DNA of 64,000 nucleotides, from positions 1,054,001 to 1,118,000 of the forward strand of contig NZ_CP095741.1 of NCBI RefSeq assembly GCF_023078475.1, given 5' to 3'. The stretch comes from Luteibacter aegosomaticola. GTDB taxonomy: Bacteria > Pseudomonadota > Gammaproteobacteria > Xanthomonadales > Rhodanobacteraceae. Every line of letters starts with the position of its first letter. Positions within the stretch are counted from its first letter, which is position 1. Position numbers and translations under genes: made by a program. Positions 15,730 to 25,112 of the stretch are shown piece by piece. Below the pieces are notes generated by a model. The model was given only the letters and a program-made list of their open reading frames with translations. It did not search any database and was not told the origin of the DNA.

Positions 15730-16910
15730 TACTTCTTGTCCGCCCGGGCCTTGAGCGCAGCGACGGCCGGGAGTTCCTTGCCTTCGAGGAATTCCAGGAA
15801 CGCACCGCCGCCGGTCGAGATGTAGGACACGCCGTCTTCGATGCCGTACTTGTCGACGGCGGCGAGCGTGTCGCCGCCGCCGGCGATCGAGAACGCCTTC
15901 GAGGCGGCGATGGCACGTGCGAGCGTTTCGGTGCCCTTGCCGAACGCGTCGAACTCGAACACGCCGACCGGGCCGTTCCACACGACCGTGCCGGCCTTCG
16001 CGATCAGGTCGGCATAGCGCTTTGCGGTGTCCGGGCCGATGTCCAGGATCATCTCGTCGTCCGCCACCTGGTCGACGGCCTTCACCGTGGCCTTGGCTGA
16101 GGCCGAGAACTCGGTGGCGACGACCACGTCGGTCGGCACAGGCACGTCGGCGCCGCGCGCCTTGGCGTCGGCCATGATCTTCTTCGCGGTGTCGAGCAGG
16201 TCGGCTTCCACGAGCGACTTACCGACCTTGTAACCGGAAGCGAGGATGAAGGTGTTGGCGATACCGCCGCCGACGATCAACTGTTCGACACCGCCGACCA
16301 GGTTCTGCAGAAGCTCGAGCTTGGTGGACACCTTGGAGCCGGCGACGATGGCGAGCAGGGGGCGCTGCGGATTCTCGAGGGCCTTGCCCAGCGCGTCGAG
16401 CTCCTTCGCCAGCAGCGGACCGGCGGCGGCGATGGGGGCAAAGCGGATCACGCCGTGGGTCGAGGCCTGCGCGCGGTGCGCGGTACCGAAGGCATCCATG
16501 ACGAACACGTCGCACAGGGCGGCGTACTTCTTCGACAGGGCTTCGTCATCCTTGCCCTCGCCGACGTTCATGCGGCAATTCTCGAGGACGACCACTTCGC
16601 CATCGGCGACATCGACACCGTCGAGGTAGTCACGCACCAGGCGCACCTCGTTGCCCAGCTTATGGGCCAGCCACTCGGCCACCGGCTTGAGCGAGGAGGC
16701 CTCGTCGAATTCACCTTCCTTCGGGCGGCCCAGGTGGGAGATGACCATGACCTTCGCACCGGCGTCGCGGGCGGCGACGATCGTGGGCAGGGAGGCATCC
16801 AGGCGCTGGGTGGAGGTGATCTTGCCGTTCTCGACCGGCACGTTCAGGTCTTCGCGGATCAGGACGCGCTTGCCGCGCAGGTCGAGGTCTTGCATGCGGA
16901 TGACGGACAC
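15729..16910 (-). CDS. pgk: Phosphoglycerate kinase
   Basis: Transfers phosphate from 1,3-bisphosphoglycerate to ADP in glycolysis. The 393-residue protein has the N-terminal substrate site [25 protein letters not shown], and the nucleotide-binding segments [21 protein letters not shown] and [11 protein letters not shown]. The start is a GTG at 16910 with GGAG seven bases ahead; the alternative ATG five codons downstream would remove the conserved MSVIRM beginning. First gene of the pgk-gph pair, divergent from maiA. Confidence 0.97.
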   Translation of the reverse strand: MSVIRMQDLDLRGKRVLIREDLNVPVENGKITSTQRLDASLPTIVAARDAGAKVMVISHLGRPKEGEFDEASSLKPVAEWLAHKLGNEVRLVRDYLDGVDVADGEVVVLENCRMNVGEGKDDEALSKKYAALCDVFVMDAFGTAHRAQASTHGVIRFAPIAAAGPLLAKELDALGKALENPQRPLLAIVAGSKVSTKLELLQNLVGGVEQLIVGGGIANTFILASGYKVGKSLVEADLLDTAKKIMADAKARGADVPVPTDVVVATEFSASAKATVKAVDQVADDEMILDIGPDTAKRYADLIAKAGTVVWNGPVGVFEFDAFGKGTETLARAIAASKAFSIAGGGDTLAAVDKYGIEDGVSYISTGGGAFLEFLEGKELPAVAALKARADKK

Positions 16911-16992
16911 GGTGGGACTCCAGCTGGGGATGTCAGGAAAACCCTGATTGTAGCGTCCCCGCTAGAATCGGCGGACCACAGAAGGAAGTCCC

Positions 16993-17646
16993 ATGGCCCT
17001 TGCTCTCTATACGTACTGGCGTTCCAGCGCCGCTTACCGGATCCGCATCGCCCTGAACCTGAAGGGCCTGGCCTATGAATCGAGGTTCATCAGCCTGGTG
17101 AACGAGGGGGGCGACCATCTGAAGCCGGGTTATCGCGAGGTTTCGCCGCAGGGCCAGCTCCCGACCCTGGTGGATGGCGACTTTGTCGTTCGCCAGTCGA
17201 TGGCCATCCTGGAGTATCTGGAAGAGACTCGCCCGACGCCTTCCTTGCTGCCTGCCGATCCGCGCCACCGTGCGCGCGTCCGTGAGCTGGCGCTCGCTGT
17301 GGGCACGGATATCCACCCGCTGGGCAATCTGCGGGTGCTGAAGGAGCTCGAAGCACGGTTCGGGGCGGATCAGGCGGCCAAGGCCGCGTGGTCCCGGCGC
17401 TGGATCGGGCATGGCTTCGACGGTATCGAGGCCCTGCTGGCGCAGGGGCCGCGCGGCACGTTCTGTTGGGGCGATACGCCGACGATCGCCGATGCGTGCC
17501 TTGTGCCGCAGTACTACAACGCGGTGCGCTGGGAACTCGACCTGGGTCCGTACCCGCTGATCCGCCGGGTGGTGGCTAACTGCCAGGCGCTTGAGGCGTT
17601 CCAGGCGGCGGCGCCCGAGGTGCAGGCCGACGCGCCGCGGACCTGA
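16993..17646 (+). CDS. maiA: Maleylacetoacetate isomerase / zeta-class glutathione S-transferase
   Basis: Glutathione-dependent cis-trans isomerisation of maleylacetoacetate to fumarylacetoacetate in tyrosine catabolism. The 217-residue protein has the zeta-GST N-terminal motif WRSSAAYRIRIALNLKG, the thioredoxin-fold cis-proline segment QGQLPTL, and QSMAILEYLEE that contacts glutathione; the C-terminal helical domain contains DIHPLGNLRVL. In many zeta GSTs the serine motif is SSCSxR; here it is SSAAYR. No other tyrosine-degradation gene is nearby. The ATG at 16993 follows AGAAGGAAG. Confidence 0.88.
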   Translation: MALALYTYWRSSAAYRIRIALNLKGLAYESRFISLVNEGGDHLKPGYREVSPQGQLPTLVDGDFVVRQSMAILEYLEETRPTPSLLPADPRHRARVRELALAVGTDIHPLGNLRVLKELEARFGADQAAKAAWSRRWIGHGFDGIEALLAQGPRGTFCWGDTPTIADACLVPQYYNAVRWELDLGPYPLIRRVVANCQALEAFQAAAPEVQADAPRT

Positions 17647-17650
17647 AGGC

Positions 17651-17717
17651 ATCGCGCGCAGACGCCCTCCTACAAAAGACCTGCGAAGGCTCTTGTAGGA
17701 GCGCGCTCGCGCGCGAT
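17651..17717. repeat. REPIN-like pair between maiA and pilU
   Basis: Inverted units at about 17651-17674 and 17694-17717 around a 19-bp spacer. The right unit is close to consensus (TGTAGGAGCGCGC); the left has several mismatches, including CCCTCCTACA. It sits where maiA and pilU converge. Confidence 0.78.
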
Positions 17718-17734
17718 CCGCGAGGCGCTACGAA

Positions 17735-18844
17735 TTAAACGCCGATCCCGTACGGATCGCTCGAAGCGAACTCGTTACCGGTCGCGCCCTCGGACAGGCG
17801 GATCTTCAGGGCCAGGCCATCACGCGAATCTGCTTTGTTCAGGCATTCCTCGAGCGTGATCCGGCCTTCCTTGTACAGGCGGTAGAGCGACTGGTCGAAG
17901 GTCTGCATGCCTTCCTGCAGGCTGCGATCCATGGCGTCCTTCACCTCGTGGATCTGGCCACGGCGGATCATGTCGCGGATGAGCGGGGTGTTCAGCAGCA
18001 CTTCGGTCGCCGGCATGCGGCGGCCGTCCTTGCCCAGCACCAGGCGCTGGCTGATCACCGAGCGCAGGTTCAGGGCCAGGTTCATCAGCACGTTCTTGTG
18101 TGCCGATTCCGGGAAGAAGTTCAGGATGCGCTCGAGGGTCTGGTCCGCATTGTTAGAGTGCAGGGTCGCCAGGCACAGGTGGCCGGTTTCCGAGAAGGCG
18201 ATGGCGGCTTCCATCGTCTCCGTGTCGCGAATTTCGCCGATCATGATCACATCGGGCGCTTCACGCATCGCGTTCTTCAACGCCTCGTGATAGCTGTGCG
18301 TATCCAGGCCCACTTCGCGCTGGTTCACGATGGAGCGCTTGTGGCGGTGCAGGTACTCGATGGGGTCCTCGATCGTGAGGATATGGCCCGAGCTATTGGT
18401 ATTGCGGTGGTCGAGCATGGCCGCCAGGGTGGTGGACTTGCCCGAGCCGGTGGCGCCGACGACCAGGATAAGGCCGCGCGGCTCCATGATCAGGTCGCGG
18501 AAAATACCCGGCAACTGGAGCTCTTCCAGGGACGGGATCTCGCTCTTGATGGCACGGATAACCATGCCGATCTCGCCACGCTGCTTGAAAACGTTGATAC
18601 GGAAACGGCCGGCTTCCTTCACCGCCAGCGCCATGTTCAGCTCGAGATCGCGCTCGAACTGGGGAACCTGGCCCTCGTCCATCAGGGAATAGGCGATCTT
18701 CTTGACCATGCCGCTGGGCAGGCCCGTGTTACCAAGCGGGTAAAGCTTGCCTTCCACCTTGATGTTCACAGGGGCACCGGTCGTCAGGAACATGTCCGAC
18801 GCGCCCTTGTCCACCATCAGTTTCAGGAAATAACCGATATCCAC
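17735..18844 (-). CDS. pilU: Type IV pilus retraction ATPase PilU
   Basis: Hexameric ATPase helping PilT retract type IV pili in twitching motility. The 369-residue protein has the PilT/GspE order: N-terminal PAS-like domain, Walker A GATGSGKST at residues 130-138, the Asp box LTIEDPIEYLH, Walker B APDVIMIGEIRD and the His box TGHLCLATLHSNNADQTL. The N-terminal SLMDEGQVPQFERDLELNMA and the C-terminal acidic/aromatic tail favour PilU over PilT. pilT, often adjacent upstream, is not here; the gene is divergent from the DUF4398 lipoprotein gene. Confidence 0.92.
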   Translation of the reverse strand: MDIGYFLKLMVDKGASDMFLTTGAPVNIKVEGKLYPLGNTGLPSGMVKKIAYSLMDEGQVPQFERDLELNMALAVKEAGRFRINVFKQRGEIGMVIRAIKSEIPSLEELQLPGIFRDLIMEPRGLILVVGATGSGKSTTLAAMLDHRNTNSSGHILTIEDPIEYLHRHKRSIVNQREVGLDTHSYHEALKNAMREAPDVIMIGEIRDTETMEAAIAFSETGHLCLATLHSNNADQTLERILNFFPESAHKNVLMNLALNLRSVISQRLVLGKDGRRMPATEVLLNTPLIRDMIRRGQIHEVKDAMDRSLQEGMQTFDQSLYRLYKEGRITLEECLNKADSRDGLALKIRLSEGATGNEFASSDPYGIGV

Positions 18845-18937
18845 CTAAACCCCCGTTGGTTCGCATTACAATCGAGACGACGGTCTCCCGACTTTCTATA
18901 TCGACAATATCTCGCAAAGCTGTAAGAGGAACGAGTG

Positions 18938-19513
18938 ATGGTGCACAACTTGCCGTCGAACGCCCTGCCGAAGGGCCGCCGGCTCCTTGCCCAGGCCGCT
19001 CTGGCCCTGGCTTTCGCCACCCTGGCTGGCTGCGCAAGCACGCCGCCGCCGGATGGTCCCATGAACCAGGCCCTGGCCCAGTTACAGGCCGCTCGCGATG
19101 CCGGCGCTGCCGATTACGCGCCGGTCGATCTCGATTATGCCCAAAGCAAGTTCCGCCAGGCACAGGCGGCGATGGCGTCGAAGAAGTACGACGATGCGTC
19201 GGTGCTCGCCGATGAGTCGCGCGCGGATAGCGAACTGGCCCGCGCCAAGGCCCGCCTGGGTGCCGCCCGCGCCCAGAACTCTGCCAAGAGCAAGGAAAAC
19301 GCGCAGATGCGCGTCGAAATGATCGACAACCACCAGAACGATACGGTGCCCATCCCGAACAACGTGCAGGAGACGGAATCCGTCCTGCCGGAAGCCACGG
19401 ATAGCACCCCGCCGCCCGTGGGCGGCCAGACCCAGCCGCTGAACGACAATGGTGGCGGTTACATCCAGCCGCAGAACAACCAGCCGCAGCCGAATAACCA
19501 GGGAGGCCAGTGA
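18938..19513 (+). CDS. DUF4398 lipoprotein
   Basis: A 191-residue predicted outer-membrane lipoprotein. The lipobox LAGC (Cys at about residue 32) ends a signal sequence with a basic KGRR start. The DUF4398-like part is helical: DLDYAQSKFRQAQAAMASKKY then DASVLADESRADSELARAKAR. The C-terminal 60 residues are low complexity, rich in Pro, Gln and Asn. I chose the ATG at 18938 because AGAGGA lies seven bases upstream; a GTG one codon earlier is possible. Its TGA overlaps the next ATG, so the two DUF4398 genes form an operon. Function unknown; probably envelope related. Confidence 0.82.
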   Translation: MVHNLPSNALPKGRRLLAQAALALAFATLAGCASTPPPDGPMNQALAQLQAARDAGAADYAPVDLDYAQSKFRQAQAAMASKKYDDASVLADESRADSELARAKARLGAARAQNSAKSKENAQMRVEMIDNHQNDTVPIPNNVQETESVLPEATDSTPPPVGGQTQPLNDNGGGYIQPQNNQPQPNNQGGQ

Positions 19514-20175
19514 TGAAGCGCTACACGATCCTCCTCTCCGCCCTCGCGCTGGCCTTTTCGGCCGGCGTGGCCGTGGCCGCCACCGATGACCTCGACGTGC
19601 GCCGCCTGAACACCAGCCTGGACCAGCTCTCGAGCGATCCGACCCTTGGCAGCTACGCCCAGGCCGAGCAGGCCCGGGCCCGCGAAGCCATCAACCAGAT
19701 GGCCCAGTTCAAGCCGAAGGACAAGGAGCACGCCCACTACCAGTACGTGGCCGAGCGCCGGGTCGACATCGCCAAGGCGATGGCCCAGCTTCAGGACGCC
19801 CAGGCCAAGAGCGCTCAGCTTGACCGCGAGCACGACGCCATCCTGCTGGAAGCCAGCCGCCTCGATACCGAGATGGCCCGTCGCCAGCTCGAGCAGCAGC
19901 GCCAGCAGAACCAGATGATCCAGGAAGAAGCCGCCCGCCTGCAGCAGCAGGGCGTGGAGTATTCCCAGGCGCTGGAACAGGCCAAGGCCGAGGGCGACAA
20001 GGCCCGTCAGGTCGCCGCCGCGCAGGCTCGCGTCGCCAACGCCGCCAAGAAGCAGGCCGCCCTGGCCGAATCGGCCGCGCGCGCCATGCGTGATCTGAAC
20101 TCCTCGGACGGCGGTGCCCCGGCCAACACGCCGGCCACCGGTTCGTCCAAGAAGAAGGCCTCGGGCGGTAACTGA
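19513..20175 (+). CDS. Periplasmic DUF4398 coiled-coil protein
   Basis: A 220-residue exported protein: a signal peptide (MMKRYTILLSALALAFSAG... AVAA) followed by an almost entirely helical chain with strong coiled-coil character (ARRQLEQQRQQNQMIQEEA), ending in a Ser/Lys/Gly tail. In Xanthomonadales this type is commonly paired with a DUF4398 lipoprotein and sometimes with an OmpA-domain protein; no OmpA domain is visible here. The ATG overlaps the preceding stop (TGATG). A REPIN-like pair follows. Confidence 0.8.
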   Translation: MKRYTILLSALALAFSAGVAVAATDDLDVRRLNTSLDQLSSDPTLGSYAQAEQARAREAINQMAQFKPKDKEHAHYQYVAERRVDIAKAMAQLQDAQAKSAQLDREHDAILLEASRLDTEMARRQLEQQRQQNQMIQEEAARLQQQGVEYSQALEQAKAEGDKARQVAAAQARVANAAKKQAALAESAARAMRDLNSSDGGAPANTPATGSSKKKASGGN

Positions 20176-20183
20176 CGCCCCGC

Positions 20184-20244
20184 CGCGCACAAGCGCGCTC
20201 CTACAAGCCAGCGACACCTATGTAGGAGCGTGCTTGCACGCGAT
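20184..20244. repeat. REPIN-like pair with a compensated stem
   Basis: Inverted units at about 20184-20205 and 20221-20244. The right unit reads TGTAGGAGCGTGCTTGCACG: relative to the consensus both sides of its own small hairpin changed together (GCGTGC with GCACGC), which keeps base pairing. Confidence 0.8.
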
Positions 20245-20552
20245 GGCCGCCAAGGGCGGCCGCCCGCCTGCCGCAACGCCCGGCCCTTTGCCTGCCGCGT
20301 AAGCCGTTGCCAGTGCAACCGTTTTTGCGCGCGTTTTTGCGAAAATTCTCCCTTGCAGCCCTCCGGACAGCGGAGTAGGTTGGATCTCCCGACACCCAGA
20401 ATTCACGTGTCGGGTTCCTGCCGGAGCATGCGTTGAAGTTCATAGGCCCGCCCATCGCGAACCATTCCGCTTCCGATGCCACAGCGTGCCCGCATGGCTC
20501 CCCTCACGACCGCCCCATGCCATGGGCCGGCCCCACCGCGAGGAGATCTGCA
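20245..20552. other. Intergenic stretch before the ydcH-like gene, with an 8-bp hairpin
   Basis: About 308 bases without a gene. One inverted repeat, CCCGACAC at 20388-20395 and GTGTCGGG at 20407-20414, brackets an 11-base loop; it lacks a T run, so an operator or leader structure is more likely than a terminator. No promoter can be assigned with confidence. Confidence 0.45.
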
Positions 20553-20783
20553 ATGTTCGAAAACCAGCAGCGTGACGACGTCGAGAAATTCATCCATGCC
20601 AGCGTCGAAACCCGTCGTCTTTATTCCCAACATCAGGAACTGAACAAGAAGCTTGAGGAAGCGGGTCGCGGATGTCTTCCGCTCAGCGACCGGGACCTCA
20701 CCCAGATGAAGCGGGATAAGCTGCACGCCAAGGAAAAACTCGAACGAATGTGGGATTCCTGGCAGGCCTCACGGCCGCACTGA
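20553..20783 (+). CDS. YdcH/DUF465 family small protein
   Basis: A 76-residue cytosolic helical protein. The pattern HQELNKKLEEAGRG ... LSDRDLTQMKRDKLHAKEKLERM is the DUF465 (YdcH) signature: two helices with a short linker, where the second holds the K-R-x-K-L-x-x-K-x-K motif. The ATG at 20553 has GAGGAG six bases ahead; an upstream in-frame start would add 40 low-complexity residues and was rejected. Function of the family is unknown. A terminator follows. Confidence 0.85.
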   Translation: MFENQQRDDVEKFIHASVETRRLYSQHQELNKKLEEAGRGCLPLSDRDLTQMKRDKLHAKEKLERMWDSWQASRPH

Positions 20784-20804
20784 GTCGAACAACAGGTAAA
20801 GGAA

Positions 20805-20828
20805 GGGCGCGCATGTCGCGCCCTTTTT
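20805..20828 (+). terminator. Rho-independent terminator after the ydcH-like gene
   Basis: GGGCGCG, loop CATGT, CGCGCCC, then T5. Lies 21 bases after the stop. Confidence 0.85.
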
Positions 20829-20988
20829 GTTGCGCCGCATAAGGAACCGTGTGCCGAATGAGAGGTCTCGCATACATCGTTTCGCCGTAGCCTGAACAGC
20901 GGGGGCTCGAACGGTCGCGGCACCCACTATCATGGGCGCCCATCGGGCAGGGTCGAAGGGGCCCCGCCAGCACACCTACGGAGTTCCA

Positions 20989-22359
20989 ATGAAGGTTCAT
21001 GACAGCGTCCTCGATCTGATCGGCCGCACACCCATGGTGCGGGCCCAGCACCTGGATACCGGCTGTTGCGAGCTGTTCCTGAAACTGGAAAGCGCCAACC
21101 CGGGCGGTTCGGTGAAGGACCGCATCGGCATGTCCATGATCGAGGGCGCCGAGCGCGCCGGGAAGATCAAGCCGGGTGACACCCTGGTCGAAGGTACGGC
21201 CGGCAACACGGGCCTGGGCCTTGCCCTGGTCGCCCAGCAGAAAGGCTACCGCCTGATCCTGGTCGTACCCGACAAGATGAGCCGCGAGAAGATTTTCAAC
21301 CTGAAGGCCATGGGCGCCGAAGTGGTGCTTACCCGATCGGACGTGGCCAAGGGCCACCCGGAGTACTACCAGGACATGGCGGAGCGCATCGCCCGCGAAA
21401 CGCCGGGCGCGTACTTCATCAATCAGTTCGGCAACCCGGATAACCCCGCCGCCCACGTGCAGACCACCGGCCCGGAGATCCTCGACCAGCTTGATGGCAA
21501 GGTTGACGCCATCGTCGTGGGCTGTGGTTCCTCGGGCACCATGAGCGGCCTCACCGCTTACCTTCGCGAGCATTCGCCGGATACGAAGATCGTTCTCGCC
21601 GACCCGGTCGGTTCGATCCTGGCCCAGTACATCAACGAAGGCACGCTTTCCGAGAAGTCGGGCTCGTGGATGGTCGAAGGCATCGGCGAGGATTTCCTCC
21701 CGTCGATCAGCGATTTTTCGATGGTGGAGAAGGCGTTCGCCATCTCCGACAAGGAAAGCTTCCTCGCCGCGCGCGAGCTGCTCTCGAAAGAGGGCGTGCT
21801 CGGCGGCTCCTCGACAGGCACCCTGCTGGCTGCCGCACTCAAGTACTGCCGCGAACAGACCACGCCCAAGCGAGTGGTCACGCTGGTCTGCGATACGGGT
21901 AACAAGTACCTGTCGAAGATGTACAACGATTACTGGATGCTCGATAACGGCTTCATCGAGCGTGAGCACTACGGCGATCTGCGCGATCTCATCCTGCGTC
22001 CGTACGCCCAGCGCGACACCGTGGTGGTCAAACCGGATGACCTGCTGGTCACCGCGTACAACCGCATGAAGCTGTACGACGTCTCCCAGCTGCCGGTCAT
22101 GGAGGGCGACCGTATCGTCGGCATCCTCGATGAATCGGATGTGCTGCTGCATGTCCATGCCGATGAATCGCGGTTCCGTGACAGGGTCGAGACCGCGATG
22201 ATCGCCTCGCCCGAGATGATCCAGGTCACCTCGTCGATCGAATCGCTGATGTCAGTGTTCGAAAAGGGGCACGTCGCCATCGTCGTCAATGGCGAGCAGT
22301 TCCTCGGCCTCATTACCCGCATCGACTTGCTCAACTACCTGCGTCGCAAGGTCAATTAA
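20989..22359 (+). CDS. cbs: Cystathionine beta-synthase with C-terminal CBS domains
   Basis: PLP enzyme condensing serine (or acetylserine) with homocysteine to cystathionine, the first step of reverse transsulfuration. The 456-residue protein has the fold-type II motif ANPGGSVKDR (PLP Lys43), EGTAGNTGLGLA, VGCGSSGTMSG and GVLGGSSTGTLL, followed by two CBS domains from about residue 335 to the end, which in relatives regulate activity by nucleotide binding. The N-terminal haem domain of animal enzymes is absent. Start 20989 is preceded by GGAG; a longer frame start would add 19 unrelated residues. Its partner, cystathionine gamma-lyase, lies 6.3 kb downstream with glmS and rml genes in between. 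Confidence 0.92.
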   Translation: MKVHDSVLDLIGRTPMVRAQHLDTGCCELFLKLESANPGGSVKDRIGMSMIEGAERAGKIKPGDTLVEGTAGNTGLGLALVAQQKGYRLILVVPDKMSREKIFNLKAMGAEVVLTRSDVAKGHPEYYQDMAERIARETPGAYFINQFGNPDNPAAHVQTTGPEILDQLDGKVDAIVVGCGSSGTMSGLTAYLREHSPDTKIVLADPVGSILAQYINEGTLSEKSGSWMVEGIGEDFLPSISDFSMVEKAFAISDKESFLAARELLSKEGVLGGSSTGTLLAAALKYCREQTTPKRVVTLVCDTGNKYLSKMYNDYWMLDNGFIEREHYGDLRDLILRPYAQRDTVVVKPDDLLVTAYNRMKLYDVSQLPVMEGDRIVGILDESDVLLHVHADESRFRDRVETAMIASPEMIQVTSSIESLMSVFEKGHVAIVVNGEQFLGLITRIDLLNYLRRKVN

Positions 22360-22377
22360 GGATCAAGGGGAAAGACC

Positions 22378-24207
22378 ATGTGTGGAATCGTTGCTGCCGT
22401 TGCACAGCGTGATATCGCGCCCATCCTGATTGCGGGCCTCAAGGCCCTCGAATACCGCGGCTATGATTCCGCAGGCATGGCCATTGCGGATGAAGGCGAA
22501 ATCCGCCGCGTCCGTGCCAAGGGCAAGGTCCGCGAAATGGAGGCCCTTTACGACGCCGATCCGATCCCGGGCGGCACGGGTATCGCGCACACGCGCTGGG
22601 CGACCCACGGTGTCCCCAGCGAGGTGAACGCGCACCCGCACGTGCAGGGCCGCATCGCCATCGTCCATAACGGCATCATCGAGAACTACGCCAGCCTGCG
22701 CGAAGGGCTGCAGGCCAAGGGCCGCACGTTCCATTCGCAAACCGACACCGAGGTGATGGGTGCGGTCATCGATGAGCACGTGCAGGCAGGCAAGTCGCTC
22801 CGCGATGCGGTCACGGCCGCCGTGCGCGAGCTGGAAGGTGCCTACGCCATTGCGGTGATGAGCCTGGACGAGCCGGGCCGCATCGTCGGCGCGCGCCGCG
22901 GTTGCCCCTTGTTGGTGGGCATCGGCATTGGTGAGCACTTCCTGGGCTCCGATGCCCAGGCGCTCATCAAGGTCACCAACCGCATGATGTACCTGGAAGA
23001 AGACGACATCGTCGAGATCACCCGCAACGACGTGCAGGTGTTCGATATCCACGGCAACCCGGTGGATCGCGCCGCGCACGAAAGCGAGATCAGCGCCGAC
23101 TCGGTAGAGCGTGGCGAATACCGCCACTACATGCAGAAAGAAATCTTCGAGCAGCCGCGTGCCGTGGCCGATACGCTGGAAGGCCGGATTGGCCCCCACG
23201 GCGTGCTGCCGAATATTTTTGGTATCGACGCGGACCCCATCCTGGACAAGGCTCGCGCCATCCATATCGTGGCTTGCGGCACCAGTTACCACGCGGGCAT
23301 GGTGGCGAAGTACTGGATCGAAGAACTGGCTCGTATCCCCGTCGTGGTCGAAGTGGCCAGCGAATATCGCTACCGTGACGTCGTGGTGCCGGACGATACG
23401 TTGTTCGTGGCGGTGTCCCAGTCAGGCGAAACCGCCGACACCCTGGCCGCCATGCGCGAATCGCGCCGCCGTGGCTACCTCGCCACGTTTGCGATCTGCA
23501 ACGTGCCGGAATCGTCGGTCGTGCGCGAATCCGACCTGCGCCTGATGACGCGCGCGGGCCCGGAGATCGGCGTGGCGTCGACCAAGGCGTTCACTACCCA
23601 GCTCACGGCGTTCGCTCTGCTGGCGCTCGACCTGGGCCGCCGCCGTGGGCTGGATCGTGCCGCTTACCTGGCACACTGCCAGGAACTGCAGTCGCTGCCG
23701 CGCTACATCGAGAACGCGCTTAAGAGCGAAGACCAGATCGTCGCCATCGCCGACCACTTCGTCGCCAAGCAGCACGCCCTGTTCCTGGGCCGTGGCGCAC
23801 AGTTCCCGGTGGCGTTGGAAGGCTCGCTCAAGCTTAAGGAAATCTCCTATATCCACGCCGAAGCCTACCCGGCAGGCGAGCTCAAGCATGGCCCGCTGGC
23901 ACTGGTGGATGAGAACATGCCGATCGTCGCCGTGGCACCGAACGGCCCGCTGCTCGACAAGCTGAAATCGAACCTGCAGGAAGTGCGGGCGCGTGGCGGC
24001 GAGCTGATCGTCTTTGCCGACGAACGCGCGGACCTGGATACCGATACGGAGCGCCTGGCCACGGTCCTGGTCGATGGTGGTGGCGACCTGATCGCCCCGG
24101 CCGTGTTTACCGTGCCGATGCAGCTGCTGGCGTACCACGTGGCGGTCTTGCGCGGCACCGATGTGGATCAGCCGCGTAACCTGGCGAAATCGGTGACGGT
24201 GGAGTGA
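22378..24207 (+). CDS. glmS: Glutamine-fructose-6-phosphate aminotransferase
   Basis: Makes glucosamine-6-phosphate from fructose-6-phosphate and glutamine, the entry to UDP-GlcNAc for peptidoglycan and LPS. The 609-residue protein starts MCGIVAAV with nucleophile Cys2 after Met removal, has the glutaminase motifs RWATHG and HNGIIENY, two SIS domains ([32 protein letters not shown]) and the terminal [11 protein letters not shown]. It starts 18 bases after cbs and ends in a GTGA overlap with the next gene. No glmS ribozyme was seen in the 18-base upstream gap, as expected for a proteobacterium. Confidence 0.97.
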   Translation: MCGIVAAVAQRDIAPILIAGLKALEYRGYDSAGMAIADEGEIRRVRAKGKVREMEALYDADPIPGGTGIAHTRWATHGVPSEVNAHPHVQGRIAIVHNGIIENYASLREGLQAKGRTFHSQTDTEVMGAVIDEHVQAGKSLRDAVTAAVRELEGAYAIAVMSLDEPGRIVGARRGCPLLVGIGIGEHFLGSDAQALIKVTNRMMYLEEDDIVEITRNDVQVFDIHGNPVDRAAHESEISADSVERGEYRHYMQKEIFEQPRAVADTLEGRIGPHGVLPNIFGIDADPILDKARAIHIVACGTSYHAGMVAKYWIEELARIPVVVEVASEYRYRDVVVPDDTLFVAVSQSGETADTLAAMRESRRRGYLATFAICNVPESSVVRESDLRLMTRAGPEIGVASTKAFTTQLTAFALLALDLGRRRGLDRAAYLAHCQELQSLPRYIENALKSEDQIVAIADHFVAKQHALFLGRGAQFPVALEGSLKLKEISYIHAEAYPAGELKHGPLALVDENMPIVAVAPNGPLLDKLKSNLQEVRARGGELIVFADERADLDTDTERLATVLVDGGGDLIAPAVFTVPMQLLAYHVAVLRGTDVDQPRNLAKSVTVE

Positions 24208-24674
24208 CAGGCCCGGGCATTCACCCTTCGGCCGATGTGCAGTCGTCTGCCATCGGCAACGGCACGCGCGTCTGGCAGTTCGTCGTTATCCTGCGCGGCG
24301 CCGTGATCGGGGCGGATTGCAATATCTGTTCCCACTGCTTCATCGAAAACGATGTCGTGGTGGGGGATCGGGTCACCGTGAAAAGTGGTGTGCAACTGTG
24401 GGATGGTTTACGCGTGGGCGACGATGTGTTCATCGGCCCCAATGCGACGTTTACCAACGACCGGCATCCGCGCTCGCGCGTGTATCCGGAGGAAGGGTTT
24501 CTGGAAACGATCGTGCACCGGGGGGCATCCATCGGTGCCAATGCGACGATCCTTCCCGGTATCGAGATTGGTGAGGGCGCGATGGTGGGCGCGGGGGCGG
24601 TTGTGACGCGATCCGTGCCGCCGCGGGCTGTCGTGGTAGGAAACCCTGCGCGTATCGTGCGCTATGTGGCCTGA
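24204..24674 (+). CDS. Left-handed beta-helix sugar N-acetyltransferase (QdtC/FdtC-like)
   Basis: A 156-residue hexapeptide-repeat acetyltransferase. The repeats ([72 protein letters not shown]) match the pattern of QdtC/FdtC, which acetylate dTDP-3-amino-3,6-dideoxyhexoses for O-antigens. The isomerase and aminotransferase that would make such a sugar (FdtA/QdtA, FdtB/QdtB) are not in this window, so the substrate is uncertain. The start is GTG at 24204, overlapping the glmS TGA by four bases (GTGA). Confidence 0.8.
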   Translation: MTGPGIHPSADVQSSAIGNGTRVWQFVVILRGAVIGADCNICSHCFIENDVVVGDRVTVKSGVQLWDGLRVGDDVFIGPNATFTNDRHPRSRVYPEEGFLETIVHRGASIGANATILPGIEIGEGAMVGAGAVVTRSVPPRAVVVGNPARIVRYVA

Positions 24675-24725
24675 GTCGGCCGATAAAGGCGAAATGATGT
24701 TGCACGTCGATTCGGAGCGTCGGGG

Positions 24726-25112
24726 TTGAGGCGGCAGCTTGCCGGGTTCGCGGTGGCCGGCGTGGCCGGTTTCCTGGTCGATACCGGTGTGTTGTACGCC
24801 GCGCTCGCGTGTGGGTTCGGGCCGTTTTGGGGACGTTCGATATCGTTTCTGTGCGCGATTATCACGACCTGGGTAATCAACCGTACGATTACCTTTCGTC
24901 CTCCGGAGGGCCGAGGTCTGCTATCCGAGTTTGCACACTACCTGGCCGCCAGTTCTATCGGTGCGGTCGCCAATTACGGCGTCTACAGCGCCGCTATCCT
25001 GGTGCTTCCGCATGCCGTATGGGCGCCGTTGGTCGCCGTGGCTGCTGGTGTCGGGGTCGGCATGGTCTTCAATTTCGTCGGCGCGAAGTTCTGGGTGTTC
25101 AGGCACGGCTAG
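24726..25112 (+). CDS. GtrA family membrane protein
   Basis: A 128-residue protein with four predicted membrane helices, of the GtrA family (putative flippases for polyprenyl-phosphate-linked sugars). Visible features: QLAGFAVAGVAGFLVDTGVLYAAL, the basic loop NRTITFRPPEGRG, and the C-terminal NFVGAKFWVFRHG, typical of GtrA. The start is a TTG at 24726 with GGAG about eight bases ahead. It overlaps the converging rmlD by 14 bp. A GtrB-like GT2 occurs at 53-54 kb, so the pair may act together though not adjacent. Confidence 0.85.
   Translation: MRRQLAGFAVAGVAGFLVDTGVLYAALACGFGPFWGRSISFLCAIITTWVINRTITFRPPEGRGLLSEFAHYLAASSIGAVANYGVYSAAILVLPHAVWAPLVAVAAGVGVGMVFNFVGAKFWVFRHG

Noticed and set aside
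20829..20988. SAM or SAH riboswitch upstream of cbs
   Set aside because: I could not find the expected conserved stems by eye in the 160-bp leader.
20698..22158. 486-codon minus-strand frame inside cbs
   Set aside because: Shadow frame; no domain, and the plus strand encodes a full cystathionine beta-synthase.
22360..22377. glmS ribozyme upstream of glmS
   Set aside because: Only 18 bases separate cbs and glmS, too short for the ribozyme, which is in any case typical of Gram-positive bacteria.
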